In this document: positions 60,742 through 64,000 of the stretch, one piece after another
How the letters are laid out: the number at the start of each line of letters is the position of its first letter
How positions within the stretch are numbered: position 1 is the first letter of the stretch
Source of the DNA: Oscillospiraceae bacterium
Lineage (GTDB): Bacteria; Bacillota; Clostridia; Oscillospirales; Ruminococcaceae
DNA length: 64,000 bases
Assembly (NCBI GenBank): GCA_017466885.1
Contig: JAFTTH010000008.1
Coordinates: 1 to 64,000 of the forward strand
Reading direction: 5' to 3'
Made by a program: the position numbers and the translations under genes
The notes under the pieces: generated by a model
Told to the model about the DNA's origin: nothing
Database searches by the model: none
Seen by the model: only the letters and a program-made list of their open reading frames with translations

Positions 60742-63700
60742 ATGAAAACAAATAAACGACTCACCAAGCGACTGATCAGCGGTTTTCTGAGCTTTGCGAT
60801 GCTGCTTACCATCCTGCCCCTTACTGCCTTTGCGGCGAGCGGCGCGGCAGACTCCTTATATCACCGCATTGCGGACGACAATACCATGGATCTGTGGAAG
60901 GAATACTTCCCCGTAACCGGCTCCGCATCCAATCCCCTCTCCACCCAGAATGCGGGCGGCGTGTGGACCGATAAGTCGGTCTTCACCAACGCGGATGCCT
61001 TCCCCGCCGGCGTTACAATGATGGATGAAGGCAAAAACTTCCTCACCGCCCTTTCTGCCATTGCGGCAAATAAAGAGGTGGTGGGTTATTCCACCGTCCC
61101 CACCGATACGGTATTCGTCCTTGACCTTTCCAACTCCATGTCCCAATCCAATGTTGACGATCTGGTTGACGCGACCAACGCGGCGATTCAGCAGTTGCAG
61201 GCGATCAACAAAAACAATCGGGTCGGCGTTGTGCTCTATTCAGGCTCCAGTGACGACCGGACCTATGACAACTCCGTTGCCGCGCTGATGCCCATTGACC
61301 GGTACACCACCACCAACCCCAACGGAAAATATATTGAATACACCAATAACGGAACTGTCCGACTGGCACGTAGCTGGACAAACGCCCTGCAGGTCAGCGG
61401 CACCAAGGGCACCATCCAGTCGGAATCCAAGTCCCACGGCGGCGCAACCTATATTCAGGCAGGTCTTTGGGAGGCTTATAACCTTTTCAATGCCGTTCCT
61501 GATGATGAGATCGTGATCGGAAATAACAACTGGCAGGCCGGCGAATCCCGGATGCCCATCCTCGTTTTGATGAGCGATGGTGCCCCCACCCTGGGAACAA
61601 CCTATTTTGACAATGTCAGCAACTCTTATTACGGCAACCGCTATTCCAACGCCACCAAATCCAATGTTGGCAACGGAAATGATTCCAACATCACCGCCGG
61701 CCAGGGATTTTTGGTCCAGTTGACCGCCTCTTACATCCGAAACCGGATCGAAAATAAATATAAGGTTGCGGAAGAGAACGGCGCCGGCAGAAGCCTCTTT
61801 TATACCCTCGGCTTTAATATTTCCGCCGATAACGACAACAACATTGAGGCCGGAGATATTGCTTTCAATGTTCTCAACCCCGATGCAACCACCATCACCG
61901 ACCAGCTTTGGTCCACCTACCAGGGTCTGACTGCCACAAGAAACACCATGGAGGTATCCGTCAAGGGGCGGAACGGTGACAGAACAAACGTTACTATCAC
62001 CAGAAACTCCTATGCAACCTCCAAATCCTACGTGGATAAGTATTTCTCCGCCACCGGAAATGGCCTTTCCGATGCATTTAACGATATTGTTGTGGAGATT
62101 ATTCTCCAGTCCCGCTACTACCCGACCCATCTGGAGGGAGGCAATCCCGACTTCTCGGGCTATATCACCTTCACCGATGAGCTGGGCGAATATATGGAGG
62201 TGAAGCGCGTCAACGGTATCCTCCTGGGGAATACCCTGTTTGACGGGCATATGATGGCCTCCAAGCTCAACACCAACACCGAAGATGGCCTTGGCACCCC
62301 CTCCAATCCCACCAGCCTGGGCAACGAATTTATTTGGGCGGTCCAGTCCCGGCTGGGCATTTCTAACGTTGCAGATGCGCGTCTTTTGGTGTCCGAGGCT
62401 TATAAAGCCGGTCAGATCCGCTATGTGACCGACGGCGCAGGCAACCCGGTGGAATGGTCCAACTATATCGGCTGGTATGCCGATGCAGCCGGAAACTATA
62501 TCGGTCATTGGAACGAAGACCCCCAGCAGGCCCTTCCCGAAAAAGCGGTCTATCAGGTCAAGTCTTACGGCTTTTTGGGCGAGACCTCCGGCAGTATCAA
62601 AAATTCGGATATGATGTATATGTCGGTTCAGGTCAAGACCGATATTACCACCGGCAAGCAGACCGTCACCTGGAAGATCCCCGCATCTCTCGTCCCTATG
62701 GTCACCTACCTGATCGCCCTGGACGGCACCAGCGTAGATACTTCCACCGGTGTGAACATTACCGTTGAGGATGTTAATGTTTCCCCCATCCGTCTGGTCT
62801 TTGAGACCGGGCTTCGTTCCGACCTGAATGAGTATAATATCACCCAGATTCAGGATCCTGCCCATATTGCGACAGATGGCTCCACCCGGATCTTCTGGAA
62901 TAACCATTTCGCCAATCTAAGTGCTCCCTCCCATAACGACCATATCACCACCCGTTCCGAGTTCACCCCCAATAAGGAAAACGAGCGGTTCTATTATACC
63001 TTTGACTCCGCCGTTTATAAGCTGGTGGGCAACGATTATGAGCTGGTGACCCAGTCGGAGGGTCTGGATCCTCAAAACGGCACCTATTATCACCGCAGAT
63101 ATATCTTCTCTGCCACCTCTCAGTCCCCTATTTTCTTCTACGAACAGATGTCTCCCGCTTCGGTTCAGGCTGCATACGATAACGGCTTTAACCCCTCCTT
63201 TGAAGACCTTACCCATCAGACGGTAGGTGCCTGGGTCGTGCCCAAGGGCACCCCGGCCCGCGAGCTGGATATGTATAACAGACAGAAGGCCTCCAACCCC
63301 ACCAACTCGTCAAATATGGTCTTCCATCCCTTTATGACCGATCAGAATAACCTTGTGCATGTGGATATGAACCTGGGAAATAACGGTCTGCTCTCCGTTA
63401 CCCCGGCCACCGGAATCAAGGTAACCAAGACTGTCGATATCTATGAGGACGGCACCTCCGATACCTTCAAATTCCGCATTACCGCCTCCCAGAGCGGCAC
63501 CTTTACCGGCTGGATCACCGCCGCAAACGCCACCCCCACCGGTGACGGAACACCTGTCACCCTCACCGACGGCGTTTACGAGTTCGAGCTGAAGAAGGAT
63601 CAGACCTTCTGGCTGATCGGTCTGGATGCCGGAACCGCCTATGTGGTGGAGGAGATCTCCGGAAACAGCGATTATAAGATCAAGTCGGTGCACGTAAACG

Positions 63701-64000
63701 GTGCCGCCGCTGACCGGGCAGCAGCCGGTATTGTCAGCCAGAATTTCGTGGATGACGTGGCTTTTGTAAACACCGCCATCGGCGAGGGCGATCTGGTCAT
63801 CACCAAGCAGGTGGTGGATCAGAACGGCAATCCTGTGGATGTGAACGATGCGATCAAGTTCCCCATCCAGGTTGCTCTGACCAACGCCTCAGGCGATCCG
63901 GTCTCGGGCACCTTTGAGGCTACCGGCGGTACGGTTACCGTTCCTGCCAGCGGCATCCTCACCCTTCAGCTTTCGGATGGAGAGTCCTTTATCCTCCGGG
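60742..64000 (+). CDS. Secreted VWA-domain adhesin/pilin-like protein, N-terminal part
   Basis: More than 1086 residues are encoded before the window ends. A signal peptide (LTKRLISGFLSFAMLLTILP, ending TAFAAS) is followed by a von Willebrand factor A domain with the metal site DLSNS at residues 128-132. A long beta-rich region comes next. From about residue 890, repeated Cna/Spy0128-like beta domains appear (GIKVTKTVDIYEDG, AYVVEEISG, GDLVITKQVVDQNG), which in relatives carry internal isopeptide bonds. This layout is that of major tip adhesins and surface proteins anchored by sortase; the anchor would lie beyond the window. ATG 60742 follows GGAGG. Confidence 0.9.
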   Translation, partial: MKTNKRLTKRLISGFLSFAMLLTILPLTAFAASGAADSLYHRIADDNTMDLWKEYFPVTGSASNPLSTQNAGGVWTDKSVFTNADAFPAGVTMMDEGKNFLTALSAIAANKEVVGYSTVPTDTVFVLDLSNSMSQSNVDDLVDATNAAIQQLQAINKNNRVGVVLYSGSSDDRTYDNSVAALMPIDRYTTTNPNGKYIEYTNNGTVRLARSWTNALQVSGTKGTIQSESKSHGGATYIQAGLWEAYNLFNAVPDDEIVIGNNNWQAGESRMPILVLMSDGAPTLGTTYFDNVSNSYYGNRYSNATKSNVGNGNDSNITAGQGFLVQLTASYIRNRIENKYKVAEENGAGRSLFYTLGFNISADNDNNIEAGDIAFNVLNPDATTITDQLWSTYQGLTATRNTMEVSVKGRNGDRTNVTITRNSYATSKSYVDKYFSATGNGLSDAFNDIVVEIILQSRYYPTHLEGGNPDFSGYITFTDELGEYMEVKRVNGILLGNTLFDGHMMASKLNTNTEDGLGTPSNPTSLGNEFIWAVQSRLGISNVADARLLVSEAYKAGQIRYVTDGAGNPVEWSNYIGWYADAAGNYIGHWNEDPQQALPEKAVYQVKSYGFLGETSGSIKNSDMMYMSVQVKTDITTGKQTVTWKIPASLVPMVTYLIALDGTSVDTSTGVNITVEDVNVSPIRLVFETGLRSDLNEYNITQIQDPAHIATDGSTRIFWNNHFANLSAPSHNDHITTRSEFTPNKENERFYYTFDSAVYKLVGNDYELVTQSEGLDPQNGTYYHRRYIFSATSQSPIFFYEQMSPASVQAAYDNGFNPSFEDLTHQTVGAWVVPKGTPARELDMYNRQKASNPTNSSNMVFHPFMTDQNNLVHVDMNLGNNGLLSVTPATGIKVTKTVDIYEDGTSDTFKFRITASQSGTFTGWITAANATPTGDGTPVTLTDGVYEFELKKDQTFWLIGLDAGTAYVVEEISGNSDYKIKSVHVNGAAADRAAAGIVSQNFVDDVAFVNTAIGEGDLVITKQVVDQNGNPVDVNDAIKFPIQVALTNASGDPVSGTFEATGGTVTVPASGILTLQLSDGESFILR

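Noticed and set aside
61240..62907. A 555-codon minus-strand open frame
   Set aside because: It is antisense to the VWA adhesin, whose signal peptide and MIDAS motif show the true strand; the composition is an antisense Gly/Val/Ile pattern.

Overview
The window looks like a chromosome segment of an anaerobic, moderately high-GC gut Firmicute, probably a Clostridia/Oscillospiraceae-type organism. That placement rests on gene content (GTP-type PckG, RnfB, HemZ, ECF sigma factors, T-box control, polyamine ABC import), strong TTGACA-17-TATAAT promoters, AGGAGG ribosome binding sites with frequent TTG/GTG starts, and tRNA genes with encoded CCA. The genus is not established.

Layout. 0-6 kb: end of metK, an SPFH/zinc-ribbon protein, a cation/proton antiporter, araM-type glycerol-1-phosphate dehydrogenase and a decayed putP, with two complex palindromic repeat elements. 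6.4-6.8 kb: four minus-strand tRNA genes (Leu, Arg, His, Gln). 7-11 kb: an OmpR-type two-component system and an ECF sigma/anti-sigma pair. 11-13.6 kb: an acyl-CoA synthetase and XRE-cupin regulator behind a T-box leader. 13.7-18.4 kb: pckG, zapA, rnfB, serS. 18.4-31.8 kb: a carbohydrate locus with divergent arms, a LacI-type regulator, three or four glycoside hydrolases, a ceramidase-like hydrolase and a fucose/arabinose-isomerase-family protein. Its minus arm holds a permease fragment fused to a truncated SGNH hydrolase, so a transporter has apparently been deleted. 31.9-33.3 kb: gene remnants, three further palindromic arrays and two tRNA genes (Thr, Gly). 33.3-39.8 kb: lplA, an aminotransferase and potABCD. 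40-47.2 kb: a glycosidase-like lipoprotein, an EF-G paralogue, fba, maf, an MBL hydrolase and hemZ. 47.4-57.9 kb: a tRNA 3' fragment (att-like), G-rich iterons and a compact minus-strand prophage remnant (terminase, scaffold, capsid, portal, adaptor, a frameshifted fibre-like gene, holin, endolysin) with no integrase, replication or tape-measure gene. 58-64 kb: an AgrC/AgrA-like LytTR system divergent from a small protein and a large von Willebrand factor A adhesin that runs off the window.

Functional threads. The glycosidase locus appears to be controlled by the local LacI protein through TTTCGAAA-centred palindromes placed on both divergent promoters. The T-box before the XRE-cupin/acyl-CoA ligase pair ties a CoA ligase to the charging state of a tRNA; my best reading of the specifier is isoleucine, which would fit assimilation of branched-chain acids. 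The palindromic elements (near 3.5, 6.0, 32.1, 32.7 and 33.0 kb) share an architecture: unlike short hairpins joined by a constant linker that flips orientation at the array centre, so each could fold into one large branched structure. They sit at gene ends, terminators and pseudogene breakpoints. I regard them as the most unusual element in the window.
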